The notes: a model not told the origin generated them from the letters alone. A stretch of DNA of 64,000 nt from JACKNG01 sp050184115 (GCA_050184115.1 JBFXAQ010000003.1:124001-188000); one strand, 5' to 3'; positions 1-8,789 are shown, counted from the first letter of the stretch. Translations and numbers: made by a program.

Positions 1-1
1 C

Positions 2-1339
2 CTCGTCGACGAGGTCACCGCGCTCGTCGAATGGCCCGCCGTGATCGGCGGTTCCTTCGATGCCGCGTTCCTCGCCCTGCCCGAGGAAGCGCTCATCGCT
101 TCCATGCAGGGCCACCAGAAGTACTTCCCCCTGCGCGACCACGATGGCCGCCTGGCCAACCGCTTCCTCACCATCAGCAATATCGAGAGCACCGACCCGG
201 CGCTGGTGCGGGACGGTAACGAGCGCGTCATCCGCCCGCGGCTCGCCGATGCGGACTTCTTCTACCGTACCGATCGCGCACAACCGCTCGCCGCTCGCGT
301 GGCCGGGCTCGCCGACATGCTGTTCGAGAAGCGTCTCGGTTCGCTCGCCGACAAGACCGCACGCGTCGAGCGCCTTGCCGCGCGCATCGCGGACGCCTGC
401 GGGGCCGATGGAGTCATCGTCGAACGCGCCGCCTACCTGGCGCGTGCCGACCTGCTCTCGGCGATGGTCGGCGAGTTCCCCGAACTGCAGGGCACCATGG
501 GGCGTTACTACGCCAGCGCTGACGGTGAGGACGCCGCGGTGGCCGCCGCACTCGGCGAGTTCTACCAGCCGCGCTTCGCCGGCGACGCCATTCCCGCCTC
601 GCCGGCCGGTCGCGCCGTCGCGCTGGCCGACAAGATCGATACCCTGGTCGGCATCTTCGGTATCGGTCTCGCGCCCACCGGCGACAAGGACCCTTACGCC
701 CTGCGCCGTGCCGCGCTCGGCAGCCTGCGCATCCTCATCGAGGGCGACATCGACCTCGACCTGCTCGAGGTGATCGAGATCGCGCGCGCCATCTACGGCG
801 AAGTTGCGTTGGTCGCGGACACCACCGCCCAGGTCTATACCTACATGCGCGAACGCCTGCGCGGCTACTACCAGGAGCGTGGCGTACCCGGCGACGTGTG
901 CGCTGCCGTGCTGGCCACCGATCCGACCGCGCCGCGCGAGATTGCGCGGCGCATCGATGCCGTCGCCATGTTTCGCGAACACGCCGCAGCCGCCGCGCTG
1001 GCAGCCGCCAACAAGCGCATCGGCAACATTCTGAAAAAGCTCGACGGTCCTGCACCGAGCGCGTGGAGCACCGCGCGGCTGCACGACGAGGCCGAACGCG
1101 ACCTCGCCACGGCCATCGAGGCACTGCTACCGGAAGTCGAAGCTGCCTTCGCCGCGCATGCCTACGACGCCTACCTCACACGGCTCGCGAGCCTGCGCGC
1201 CCCGGTTGACCGCTTCTTCGATGAAGTGATGGTGATGTGCGAGGACCCGGCCTTGCGCGCCAACCGCCTCGCACTGCTCAACCAGCTGTACGGGCTGTTC
1301 GGTCGGGTTGCCGACATCAGCCGGCTGCACGACGTCTGA
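2..1339 (+). CDS. glyS: Glycine-tRNA ligase beta subunit, C-terminal part (5' end outside window)
   Basis: Beta subunit of the tetrameric alpha2beta2 bacterial glycyl-tRNA synthetase, which charges tRNA-Gly in the cytoplasm. The reading frame is open from base 2, with VDEVTALVEWP before the first possible start codon, so the gene begins upstream of the window. About 445 of the roughly 690 residues usual for the family are present. Typical GlyS segments are visible: HQKYFPLRDHDGRL, then GIGLAPTGDKDPYALRRAALG, and a C-terminal helical tRNA-binding part ending MVMCEDPALRANRLALLNQL. The catalytic alpha subunit glyQ would be expected just upstream. The next gene, gmhB, starts 9 bases after the stop, which suggests co-transcription. 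Identification is secure from these motifs and the gene order. Confidence 0.96.
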   Translation, partial: LVDEVTALVEWPAVIGGSFDAAFLALPEEALIASMQGHQKYFPLRDHDGRLANRFLTISNIESTDPALVRDGNERVIRPRLADADFFYRTDRAQPLAARVAGLADMLFEKRLGSLADKTARVERLAARIADACGADGVIVERAAYLARADLLSAMVGEFPELQGTMGRYYASADGEDAAVAAALGEFYQPRFAGDAIPASPAGRAVALADKIDTLVGIFGIGLAPTGDKDPYALRRAALGSLRILIEGDIDLDLLEVIEIARAIYGEVALVADTTAQVYTYMRERLRGYYQERGVPGDVCAAVLATDPTAPREIARRIDAVAMFREHAAAAALAAANKRIGNILKKLDGPAPSAWSTARLHDEAERDLATAIEALLPEVEAAFAAHAYDAYLTRLASLRAPVDRFFDEVMVMCEDPALRANRLALLNQLYGLFGRVADISRLHDV

Positions 1340-1347
1340 GAGCCGGA

Positions 1348-1884
1348 GTGCGCGCGTTGCTGCTCGATCGCGACGGCGTCATCAACCGCGACTCCGCGAA
1401 CTACATCCGCTCCGCTGACGACTGGCAGGCCCTGCCGGGCAGTCTCGAAGCCATCGCGCGGGCACAGCACGCGGGTTACGGCGTCATCGTGGTCAGCAAC
1501 CAGTCAGGGCTCGCGCGCGGCTACTTCGACATGCGCGCGCTGAACGCCATCCACCAGCGCCTGCAACGCGACCTCGAAACCCTCGGCGCGCGCATCGAAG
1601 CCTTCTTCATCTGTCCGCACGGGCCGGGCGACGGCTGCTGCTGCCGCAAGCCGCGCGGCGGCCTGATCGAGGCTCTGGCCGAGCGACTTGGGATCGAGCG
1701 CGGTACCACGCCGTTCATCGGTGATCGCCTGAGCGATGCCCGCGCCGCGCTCGCCGCCGGCGTGCGCCCGCTGCTGGTCCGCAGCGGACTCGAGCCGGTC
1801 AGCGAGGCCGAGGCCCGTGCGCTGGGCGATATCCCGGTCTACGACGACCTGGCCGCCGCCGTGGAGGCTCTTCTGTGTTCCTGA
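1348..1884 (+). CDS. gmhB: D-glycero-beta-D-manno-heptose 1,7-bisphosphate 7-phosphatase
   Basis: HAD-superfamily phosphatase that removes the 7-phosphate from heptose bisphosphate on the way to ADP-heptose for the lipopolysaccharide core. The 178-residue protein has the HAD motif I LLDRDGVINRDS near residue 5, motif II in VVSNQSGLARGYF, the zinc-binding cluster CPHGPGDGCCCRKPRGG near residue 90 that is characteristic of GmhB, and motif IV FIGDRLSDA. GTG at 1348 was chosen because the HAD motif begins four residues later. Earlier in-frame codons lie within glyS and encode arginine-rich sequence of the kind produced by an out-of-frame overlap. The 3' end overlaps the start of the acyltransferase gene by 10 bases, so the two are translationally linked. 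Confidence 0.93.
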   Translation: MRALLLDRDGVINRDSANYIRSADDWQALPGSLEAIARAQHAGYGVIVVSNQSGLARGYFDMRALNAIHQRLQRDLETLGARIEAFFICPHGPGDGCCCRKPRGGLIEALAERLGIERGTTPFIGDRLSDARAALAAGVRPLLVRSGLEPVSEAEARALGDIPVYDDLAAAVEALLCS

Positions 1885-2606
1885 CGCGGCTGCGCTCGGG
1901 GTTGTTCTACCTCGGCCTCGCGCCGCTGACCGTCCTGTTCAGCATCGTCGGGATTCTCATCCTCCCCCTGCCGCGCACGTGGCGTTACGCGGTGATCACG
2001 CGTTGGTCGGTCCTGACCATCGCCTGGCTGAAGCTGTGCTGCGGCCTCGGCTGGACGGTACGCGGCCTGGAACACATCCCGGACACGCCGGGCGTGATCC
2101 TGTGCAAGCACCAGTCGGCGTGGGAGACGATCACCCTGCAGCTCGTCTTCCCGCGCCAATGCCAGGTGTTGAAGCGCGAGCTTCTGCGCGTACCATTCTT
2201 CGGCTGGGGGCTGGCCAGCCTCAACCCCATCGCCATCGATCGCAAGGCCGGCGCCCGCGCGCTCAAGGTGGTGCTCGCCAAGGGCGTCGAGCGCCTGCGT
2301 GACGGCTGGTGGGTGCTGCTGTTTCCGGAAGGCACGCGCATCCCTGCCGGCGAACGTGGCCGCTACACCCAGACCGGTGCGGCGCTCGCTCTCGAGGCCG
2401 GCTGCCCGCTGATCCCGGTTGCGCACAACGCCGGGGTATTCTGGGCGCGCAACGCCGTACTCAAGTACCCGGGGACGATCGAGGTCATCATCGGCCCACC
2501 CATTGAGACCGCGGGCAAAACCGCCAAGGCCATCACGCGCGAGGTCGAGGCATGGATCGAGAAGACTTGCGCCGAACTGCCGCTAAAGCCGGGACCGCGG
2601 CCCTGA
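1875..2606 (+). CDS. 1-acyl-sn-glycerol-3-phosphate acyltransferase (PlsC/LptA family)
   Basis: Inner-membrane acyltransferase of the PlsC superfamily, probably converting lysophosphatidic acid to phosphatidic acid. The 243-residue product starts with a hydrophobic N-terminal segment at about residues 8-30, then KHQSAWET, the HX4D-type motif with Glu in place of Asp (the variant common in this subgroup), and FPEGTRIPAGERG near residue 155, the acyl-acceptor motif. It starts at GTG 1875 inside the end of gmhB. The glyS-gmhB-acyltransferase order matches Pseudomonas, where the third gene is called lptA. It may be a second PlsC paralogue rather than the housekeeping one; the sequence does not decide this. 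Confidence 0.88.
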   Translation: MFLTRLRSGLFYLGLAPLTVLFSIVGILILPLPRTWRYAVITRWSVLTIAWLKLCCGLGWTVRGLEHIPDTPGVILCKHQSAWETITLQLVFPRQCQVLKRELLRVPFFGWGLASLNPIAIDRKAGARALKVVLAKGVERLRDGWWVLLFPEGTRIPAGERGRYTQTGAALALEAGCPLIPVAHNAGVFWARNAVLKYPGTIEVIIGPPIETAGKTAKAITREVEAWIEKTCAELPLKPGPRP

Positions 2607-2664
2607 ACCGACGGCGCCTCGCAACGCCCCCATCCGACCGCTCACGCAACCGGCGAGACCGACC

Positions 2665-3672
2665 ATGAAGCACCCCATCGAAGCCCGTTATCCCGCCACC
2701 CGTATGCGCCGCAATCGCACTGACGCCTTCGTACGGCGCCTGGTGCGCGAGCACAGCCTGAGTACCGATGACCTCATCGCGCCGCTGTTCGTGCTCGACG
2801 GCGACAACCGCCGCGAGGCGGTCGCGAGCATGCCCGGGGTGGAGCGCCTGAGCATCGACCTCGCGGTCGCCGAAGGCCGCCGTCTGCACGCCCTCGGTGT
2901 GCCGGCGGTAGCGCTGTTCCCGGTCACGCCCGACGCCGCCAAGAGCGCCGACGGGCGCGAGGCCTACAATCCGGATGCCATTGCCCAGCGCGCCATCGCC
3001 GCGTTCAAGGACGCCGTGCCCGAACTCGGCGTCGTCACCGACGTCGCGCTCGATCCTTTCACCACCCACGGCCACGACGGCGTGCTCGACGAGCGCGGCG
3101 ATATCCTCAACGACGAGACGCTCGACGTGCTGGTGCGCCAGGCGCTGTCCCAGGCACGTGCGGGTGTCGACGTGGTCGCGCCGTCGGACATGATGGACGG
3201 TCGTGTCGGCGCCATCCGCGCCGCGCTCGAGGCCGAGGGCCATCGCAACGTCAAGATCCTTGCCTACTCGGCCAAGTACGCCTCGGCCTTCTACGGCCCC
3301 TTCCGCGATGCCGTTGGCTCCGGCGCCAAGCTCGGCAAGGGCGGCAAGCAGACCTACCAGATGGATCCGGGCAACACCGAGGAAGCGCTGCGCGAAGTGG
3401 CGCTGGACATCGCCGAGGGTGCCGACATGGTGATGGTCAAACCCGGCATGCCCTACCTCGACGTAGTGCAGCGCGTGAAAGCGGAGTTCGGCGTACCGAC
3501 CTTCGTCTACCAGGTCAGCGGTGAGTACGCCATGTTGATGGCGGCGGCACAGAACGGCTGGCTCGACGAACGCGCCGTCGCCCTCGAAGCCCTCCTCGGC
3601 TGCAAGCGCGCCGGCGCCGACGGCGTGCTGACCTACTTCGCCGGGCGCGTCGCGGCGTGGCTGGCCGCATGA
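2665..3672 (+). CDS. hemB: Delta-aminolevulinic acid dehydratase (porphobilinogen synthase)
   Basis: Condenses two 5-aminolevulinate molecules to porphobilinogen, the second step of tetrapyrrole synthesis from ALA. The 335 residues match the family length. The two Schiff-base lysines are visible in YSAKYASAFYGPF (about residue 204) and VMVKPGMPYLDV (about 258). At the metal site near residues 130-139 the sequence reads DPFTTHGHDG: the cysteines of zinc enzymes are replaced by Asp/Thr, as in magnesium-dependent Pseudomonas-type HemB. SRDA-like KQTYQMDPGN follows. The gene stands alone on the plus strand, 58 bases after the acyltransferase, and faces ntrC across an intergenic palindrome. Confidence 0.97.
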   Translation: MKHPIEARYPATRMRRNRTDAFVRRLVREHSLSTDDLIAPLFVLDGDNRREAVASMPGVERLSIDLAVAEGRRLHALGVPAVALFPVTPDAAKSADGREAYNPDAIAQRAIAAFKDAVPELGVVTDVALDPFTTHGHDGVLDERGDILNDETLDVLVRQALSQARAGVDVVAPSDMMDGRVGAIRAALEAEGHRNVKILAYSAKYASAFYGPFRDAVGSGAKLGKGGKQTYQMDPGNTEEALREVALDIAEGADMVMVKPGMPYLDVVQRVKAEFGVPTFVYQVSGEYAMLMAAAQNGWLDERAVALEALLGCKRAGADGVLTYFAGRVAAWLAA

Positions 3673-3752
3673 CCGCAAAGCCGCTCGACACGTTCTCGCC
3701 CCGCCTCGCAGTCTGCCGCCCGGGGGCCTTCGACACGCTCTCGCCCTGCCCC

Positions 3753-3782
3753 GGGGTCTGACCCTGCGCGGGGTCAGACCCC
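3753..3782. repeat. Long intergenic palindrome, GGGGTCTGACCC family
   Basis: Perfect 12-base inverted arms, GGGGTCTGACCC and GGGTCAGACCCC, separated by TGCGCG, in the space between the convergent hemB and ntrC genes. The same core recurs at 58018, 58395, 60255, 61913, 61991 and 63210. It could form a strong hairpin and act as a bidirectional terminator, but no T-run follows on either strand. It is therefore called as a dispersed REP-like element. Confidence 0.8.
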
Positions 3783-3843
3783 GTCGACGTCAGCCACCAT
3801 CGACACGCCTTCTCGCTGCCCTGGCCGACGGCGACTGCTCGCC

Positions 3844-5256
3844 TCACACGTCGAGGTCGAGCTCCTTGATCTTGCGTGTCAGCGTGTTGCGGCCCCAACC
3901 GAGCAGCTTGGCGGCCTCCTGGCGCCGCCCGCGGGTGGAATTGAGCGCAACGTGGATCATGGTCGTTTCGAACTTCGGTAGGGCTTCGTCGAGGATCGGG
4001 TCGTCCGACTGACGCAGGCGGCGCTCCGCCCAACGCCTGAGCGCGCCCTCCCAGTCTTCCTGGTTGGGTGCTTCGCCAACGGCCTCGGCGCTGAGCAGTT
4101 CGGCGGGCAGGTCGTCGACATCGATCTCGCGCGAGGGCGCCATGATCATCACTCGTCGGCAGACGTTCTCGAGCTGGCGGACGTTGCCGGGCCAGCCGAA
4201 GGCACGCATCGCCGCCGCTGCGCGCGCGGTCAGCCGCTTCGGTTCGACGCCGAGCTCCTGTGCGGTCGTGCGGAGGAAATGTTCAGCCAGGGCCTCGATG
4301 TCGTCGGGCCGCGACCGCAACGGGGGCAGCTCGAGGCGGATGACGTTCAGACGATGGAAGAGATCCTCGCGGAAGCTGCCTTCGCGCACACGCTCTTCCA
4401 GATGCTGGTGGGTTGCCGCGATCACGCGCACGTCGACGCGCACCGGCTCGTGACCACCAACGCGATAGAACTCGCCGTCGGCGAGCACGCGCAGCAGGCG
4501 GGTCTGCAATTCGGCCGGCATGTCGCCGATTTCGTCCAGGAACAGGGTGCCGTGGTTGGCCTGCTCGAAGCGCCCGATGCGCTGCGCGGCGGCGCCGGTG
4601 AAGGCGCCCTTCTCATGGCCGAACAGTTCGGATTCGAGCAGGTCGCGGGGAATGGCGGCGGTGTTCAGCGCAATCAGTGGCTGTCCGGCGCGCGGGCTGT
4701 GCCGGTGCAGGGCGCGCGCGACGAGTTCCTTGCCGCTGCCCGACTCGCCGGTGATGAGAACCGTCATGTTGGAGTTGGCCAGACGCCCGATGGCACGGAA
4801 GACTTCCTGCATCGCCGGCGAGGAACCGATTATCTCGGGCACCTCGGTCGTTTCCTCGACGCTGTCACCGGTGGCCGGCGCCTCGTGCGCCTTGCGCAGG
4901 GCGCGCCGCACGATGGTGACGACGTCGTCGACGTCGAAGGGCTTGGGCAGGTACTCGAAAGCGCCGCCGCGGAAGGCGGCCACGGCGCGGTCGAGGTCGG
5001 CGTAAGCGGTCATGATGATGACCGGCAAGTGGGCATGCTCGTCCTGAATCTGGCGCAGCAGGGCCAGGCCGTCCGTGCCGGGCATGCGGATGTCGGTGAT
5101 GATGACGTCCGGCTCGAAGTTCTCCAGGCGCGCGAGCACCTTGTCGGCACTGTCGAAGCTGCGCGTCGCGATCTGCTCGCGCTCGAGTGCGCGTTCGAGC
5201 ACCCAGCGGATGGCGCGGTCGTCGTCGACGATCCAGACTTCGTTCTGTTTGTTCAT
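3844..5256 (-). CDS. ntrC: Nitrogen regulation response regulator NtrC (NR-I)
   Basis: Sigma-54-dependent activator of nitrogen-starvation genes, phosphorylated by NtrB. The 470 residues show, in order, a receiver domain (VWIVDDDRAIRW; phospho-acceptor Asp in VIITDIRMPGTDG, about residue 54), an AAA+ domain with Walker A GESGSGKE, the sigma-54-contacting GAFTGA loop and Walker B LFLDEIGDMP, and a Fis-type helix-turn-helix at the end (AKLLGWGRNTLTRKIKEL). The start is ATG 5256, which overlaps the ntrB stop as ATGA; a longer frame from 5280 runs into ntrB. It should bind the GCAC-N7-GTGC sites at 6339, 8790 and 8821. Confidence 0.97.
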   Translation of the reverse strand: MNKQNEVWIVDDDRAIRWVLERALEREQIATRSFDSADKVLARLENFEPDVIITDIRMPGTDGLALLRQIQDEHAHLPVIIMTAYADLDRAVAAFRGGAFEYLPKPFDVDDVVTIVRRALRKAHEAPATGDSVEETTEVPEIIGSSPAMQEVFRAIGRLANSNMTVLITGESGSGKELVARALHRHSPRAGQPLIALNTAAIPRDLLESELFGHEKGAFTGAAAQRIGRFEQANHGTLFLDEIGDMPAELQTRLLRVLADGEFYRVGGHEPVRVDVRVIAATHQHLEERVREGSFREDLFHRLNVIRLELPPLRSRPDDIEALAEHFLRTTAQELGVEPKRLTARAAAAMRAFGWPGNVRQLENVCRRVMIMAPSREIDVDDLPAELLSAEAVGEAPNQEDWEGALRRWAERRLRQSDDPILDEALPKFETTMIHVALNSTRGRRQEAAKLLGWGRNTLTRKIKELDLDV

Positions 5257-6335
5257 TCGTCCTCTCCCAGCGGCAGCCACACCGAGAACTCGGTGTGACC
5301 CGGCTCGCTTTCGAATCCAATCAGGCCCCCCTGGCGCTGAATCAGCGATTGCGCGATCGGCAAACCGAGGCCGGTACCCTCGGCGCGCCCGGAAACCAGG
5401 GGGAAGAAGATAGTGGCGCCGAGTTCGGGGTCGACGCCCGGGCCGCTGTCGATGATCTGCACCCGCACGACCAACCGGTGCAGGGTGGCACCGATGGTGA
5501 ACTTGCGCTGCACGCGGGTGCGCAAGGTGACATGGCCATCGCCGCCGGCCACTGCCTGCAGGGCATTGCGCACGAGGTTGAGGAAGGCCTGCACGAGCTG
5601 GTCGCGATCGGCGCGGATCTCGGGCAGGCTCGGATCGTAATCGCGCTCGATGACAGCCGTGCCGACGCGCTCGGCCTCTGCCACCATGCGCACGTGTTCG
5701 AGCACGTCGTGGATGTTGACCGAACTCAGCAGGGTCTCGCCACGTGGCCCCAGCATGCGGTCGACCAGGGCGCGCAGGCGGTCGGCTTCGCCGATGATGA
5801 TCTGGGTGTACTCGGCCTGGCGCTGGTCCTCGAGTTCACGCTCCAGTAACTGGGCGGCACCGCGAATACCACCCAGCGGGTTCTTGATCTCATGGGCGAG
5901 ACCGCGGAGGAGCGCACTCGAGGCGGTGTTCTGCATCAGCATGTGGCCCTCGAACTGAATGCGCTGGTGGCGTTCGACGTTGGTCATCTCGATGAGCACG
6001 TAGGCCGGATCCTTGCCGCGCCGCCACAACGGTGTGATCGAACAGTCGACGATGGCCGTGTTGACCTTGCCGAGGCGGAGGTCGAGCCCGCGTTCGGTGA
6101 ACGAACGGCCTTCGAGGAAGGCCCGCCGGGCCGCGGCGACCAGCTCGTCGGCGCCGGGCAGGACCCGTCCGAGCGGTTCGCTGCAGACGCGCGTCTCGCT
6201 CGCCTGGACGAGCGCCAGCGCGGCGGCATTGGCACGCAGGACACGGAGATCCGGGTCGAGCACGAGCACCGCCGTGGTCAGAGCCTCGACGACGTCGAGG
6301 GCAGGATCCAATTTGGAGCGGGCAGGCCGGGTCAT
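5253..6335 (-). CDS. ntrB: Nitrogen regulation sensor histidine kinase NtrB (NR-II)
   Basis: Cytoplasmic PII-responsive kinase/phosphatase that sets NtrC phosphorylation. The 360-residue protein has an N-terminal PAS domain (LDPDLRVLRANAAAL onward), the H box HEIKNPLGGIRGAAQLL near residue 137, the N box NLVRNALQA, and G boxes DSGPGVDP and GTGLGLPIAQSL. ATG 6335 (MTRPARSKLDP) was preferred. ATG 6374 is also in frame, but then the NtrC box at 6339-6353 would lie inside the coding region; neither start has a clear ribosome-binding site. It overlaps ntrC by four bases, so the pair is co-translated. It lies 177 bases from the DUF4124 gene. Confidence 0.96.
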   Translation of the reverse strand: MTRPARSKLDPALDVVEALTTAVLVLDPDLRVLRANAAALALVQASETRVCSEPLGRVLPGADELVAAARRAFLEGRSFTERGLDLRLGKVNTAIVDCSITPLWRRGKDPAYVLIEMTNVERHQRIQFEGHMLMQNTASSALLRGLAHEIKNPLGGIRGAAQLLERELEDQRQAEYTQIIIGEADRLRALVDRMLGPRGETLLSSVNIHDVLEHVRMVAEAERVGTAVIERDYDPSLPEIRADRDQLVQAFLNLVRNALQAVAGGDGHVTLRTRVQRKFTIGATLHRLVVRVQIIDSGPGVDPELGATIFFPLVSGRAEGTGLGLPIAQSLIQRQGGLIGFESEPGHTEFSVWLPLGEDE

Positions 6336-6338
6336 ATC

Positions 6339-6353
6339 GCACAATATTGGTGC
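6339..6353 (-). promoter_or_regulatory. NtrC binding site at the ntrB start
   Basis: GCACAATATTGGTGC matches the NtrC consensus GCAC-N7-GTGC exactly. It lies immediately upstream of the preferred ntrB start, in the position where NtrC~P would occlude a local promoter and lower its own expression, as known for the internal glnL promoter in enteric bacteria. The autoregulatory role is inferred. Confidence 0.8.
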
Positions 6354-6511
6354 ATGAAAATCTGTAACGTCCATCCAGGTCAGGGGACGAAGTGAGCGCA
6401 CCAATGAAAATCAAAGACTTGGGCGCGAAACTCCGTACCACCGGGCGGCCCGTTGGCCGGGCCGGTCATCCGATCAAAGAAGTGGCAAGATTCGGACCAA
6501 CCCCGGCAGGG

Positions 6512-7057
6512 TCAGGTACCGGCGCTTGGATGCTGTTGGGAGGCGAGGTGGACGAAGATGACGACGGGCTCGGCACGAATGAGCTCGCGACCGTCGGCAT
6601 CGACGACGGCAACGGCGAGACTGTGCTGGCCACGGACGAGTTCCGCGACGATGAACTGGGTGGCGCGCGACGGTTCACCGTACGTGCTGCCGTCGAAGTA
6701 GAGCTGCAGGCGGTGGCCGGCCTCGACATCCAACCCCGGCTGCACGGCCACCGACACACTGATTTCCCGCTGGTTGCGGATGGTTGCCTGGTCGGAGGGG
6801 CTGACGATGGCGAGCGCGTCGTAGGTGGCGACCGGCTCCGGCGGGGTGAGCTTCTCGCTGCGGCGCGGTAGGGGTTGCGCCGGCACCACGGTCGGTTCCT
6901 GGATCTGGATCTTCTCCGCACCCTCGACGGGAGTATCGGAGAATACGACGTTGCCGTCGTCGTCGATCCAGCGATAGACCTCCGGCGCGGCCAGCGCCGG
7001 TAACGCGAACAGGCAACACGCGAAGACCGCGAGTCGCCCCGGGCTTGATGCTGTCAT
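6512..7057 (-). CDS. DUF4124-domain periplasmic protein
   Basis: Exported protein of unknown function. The 181 residues begin with a signal peptide (MTASSPGRLAVFACCLFALPALAA), followed directly by the DUF4124 motif VYRWIDDDGNVVFSDTP. A proline-rich linker comes next, then a beta-rich C-terminal half with YDALAIVSPSDQATIRN and SVAVQPGLDVEAGHRLQLYFDG, resembling an immunoglobulin-like fold. ATG 7057 was chosen because it puts the signal peptide at the N terminus. The gene sits between glnA and ntrB, the same place as in Pseudomonas, so the linkage to nitrogen genes is conserved. A strong terminator separates it from glnA, so it needs its own promoter or read-through. Confidence 0.85.
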   Translation of the reverse strand: MTASSPGRLAVFACCLFALPALAAPEVYRWIDDDGNVVFSDTPVEGAEKIQIQEPTVVPAQPLPRRSEKLTPPEPVATYDALAIVSPSDQATIRNQREISVSVAVQPGLDVEAGHRLQLYFDGSTYGEPSRATQFIVAELVRGQHSLAVAVVDADGRELIRAEPVVIFVHLASQQHPSAGT

Positions 7058-7129
7058 GCCGGTTTCCGCTAAAACGTCGTCGGCAGTGTAACCCGGTTTG
7101 CCCCAGGGCGATCCGCGTTGGAACGTCAC

Positions 7130-7156
7130 AAAAAAAGCCCCCGCAATGCGGGGGCT
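7130..7156 (-). terminator. Rho-independent terminator of glnA
   Basis: A nine-base GC stem (7136-7144 with 7148-7156) around a three-base loop is followed, on the minus strand, by seven consecutive T residues. It lies 37 bases after the glnA stop codon and is the clearest intrinsic terminator in the window. It should uncouple glnA from the DUF4124 gene and ntrBC. Confidence 0.93.
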
Positions 7157-7193
7157 CGGTGGCAAGCCGGCACCGTGGCCGGCGGCAAACGCG

Positions 7194-8603
7194 TCAGACG
7201 CTGTAGTACATGTCGTACTCGACCGGGTGGGTCGACATACGGATGCGCTGCACGTCTTCCATCTTGAGCGCGATGTAGGCGTCGATGGCGTCGTCCGAAA
7301 GCACGCCGCCGGCCTTCAGGAACTCGCGATCGGCGTCGAGCGCCTCGAGCGCCTGGTCGAGCGAATGGCATACCGTCGGGATGCCCTTCTCCTCTTCCGG
7401 CGGCAGGTCGTAGAGGTCCTTGTCCATCGGCGCACCTGGGTCGATCTTGTTCAGGATGCCGTCGATGCCCGCCATCATCATGGCGACGAAGGCGAAATAG
7501 GGGTTGGCGGTGGAATCGGGGAAACGCACCTCGATGCGACGCGCCTTCGGGCTCGACACCCATGGAATACGCACGGAGGCCGAACGGTTGCGAGCCGAGT
7601 AGGCCAGGAACACCGGCGCCTCGAAGCCCGGCACCAGGCGCTTGTAGCTGTTGGTGCTGGCGTTGGTGAAGGCGTTGATGGCGCGGGCATGCTTGATGAT
7701 GCCGCCAATGTAATGCAGCGCGGTCTGCGACAGGCCACCGTAGCCGTCGCCCGAGAACAGGTTTACGCCGTCCTTCGATATCGACTGGTGCACGTGCATG
7801 CCGTTGCCGTTGTCGCCGACCAGGGGCTTCGGCATGAAGGTTGCCGTCTTGCCGTAGCCATGAGCGACGTTGTGGACGACGTACTTGAGGATCTGCAGGG
7901 TGTCGCCGCGCTTGACCAGGGTGTCGAAGCGGGTGCCGATCTCGCACTGCCCGGCGGTCGCCACCTCGTGATGGTGCACCTCGACGGGGCACCCCATCTC
8001 CTCCAGCACCAGGCACATGGTCGAGCGCAGATCCTGCAGGGAGTCGACCGGCGGCACCGGGAAGTAGCCGCCCTTGATGCCGGGACGATGACCGATGTTG
8101 CCGTCCTCGAACACCTTCTCGGAGTTCCACGCGCTCTCGTCGGAATCGACGGAAAAGTGGGCGCCCTTCATGGCCACGCCCCAGCGTACGTCGTCAAACA
8201 CGAAGAATTCGGGCTCGGGTCCGAAGTAGGCGGTATCACCGACACCGGACGCCTTGAGGAAAGCCTCAGCGCGCTTGGCCGCCGAACGCGGGCAACGCTC
8301 GTAACCTTCGCCGGTGGTCGGCTCGACGATATCGCAGCGGATGATGAGGGTCTTCTCCTCGAAGAACGGGTCCATCACCGCCGTGTCGACGTCCGGCATC
8401 AGGATCATGTCGGACTCGTTGATGCCCTTCCAACCGGCGATCGACGAGCCGTCGAACATCTTGCCGTCTTCGAAGAAGTCCTCGTTGATCTCGCGCGAGG
8501 GCACCGTGACGTGCTGCTCCTTACCGCGGGTGTCCGTGAAGCGGATATCGACGAAGCGGACCTCCTCGTCCTTGATCGTTTTCAGAATGCTCTCGACTGA
8601 CAT
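7194..8603 (-). CDS. glnA: Glutamine synthetase, type I
   Basis: ATP-dependent amination of glutamate to glutamine, the entry point of ammonium assimilation. The 469 residues equal the enteric GSI-beta length. Visible motifs are the D50-loop region MFDGSSIAGWKGI, the active-site stretch FMPKPLVGDNGNGMHVHQS, and the adenylylation tyrosine in DKDLYDLPPEEEKG at about residue 397, so it is probably controlled by GlnE. A good ribosome-binding site, GGAGG, precedes ATG 8603. Transcription is predicted from the sigma-54 element at 8724-8740, activated from two NtrC sites at 8790 and 8821, and ends at the hairpin at 7130-7156. Confidence 0.98.
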   Translation of the reverse strand: MSVESILKTIKDEEVRFVDIRFTDTRGKEQHVTVPSREINEDFFEDGKMFDGSSIAGWKGINESDMILMPDVDTAVMDPFFEEKTLIIRCDIVEPTTGEGYERCPRSAAKRAEAFLKASGVGDTAYFGPEPEFFVFDDVRWGVAMKGAHFSVDSDESAWNSEKVFEDGNIGHRPGIKGGYFPVPPVDSLQDLRSTMCLVLEEMGCPVEVHHHEVATAGQCEIGTRFDTLVKRGDTLQILKYVVHNVAHGYGKTATFMPKPLVGDNGNGMHVHQSISKDGVNLFSGDGYGGLSQTALHYIGGIIKHARAINAFTNASTNSYKRLVPGFEAPVFLAYSARNRSASVRIPWVSSPKARRIEVRFPDSTANPYFAFVAMMMAGIDGILNKIDPGAPMDKDLYDLPPEEEKGIPTVCHSLDQALEALDADREFLKAGGVLSDDAIDAYIALKMEDVQRIRMSTHPVEYDMYYSV

Positions 8604-8723
8604 TTATCAATACCTCCAAACCATGCAATGAGATGTCGCCTAGGGTCGGTGCCTTGAGTGCTGACCCGCGCCCCGCACCCGGGCCACGGCCGCTTCACGC
8701 GTTCACGACATGCGCCAACAGTG

Positions 8724-8740
8724 AGCATAATGCATGCCAA
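8724..8740 (-). promoter_or_regulatory. Sigma-54 (-24/-12) promoter of glnA
   Basis: On the minus strand the sequence reads TTGGCATGCATTATGCT. GG and GC are exactly ten bases apart, the hallmark of an RpoN promoter. The predicted start is about 8713, giving a leader of roughly 110 bases ahead of glnA. Two NtrC sites lie about 85 and 115 bases upstream of the start. Confidence 0.85.
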
Positions 8741-8789
8741 CGCCAACTCTTTGATTGTCGGAGGTTCGCGCGACAGCTCGCAGGAGAAC

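Noticed and set aside
7098..8600. A 500-codon open frame on the plus strand
   Set aside because: Antisense of glnA and without recognisable domains.
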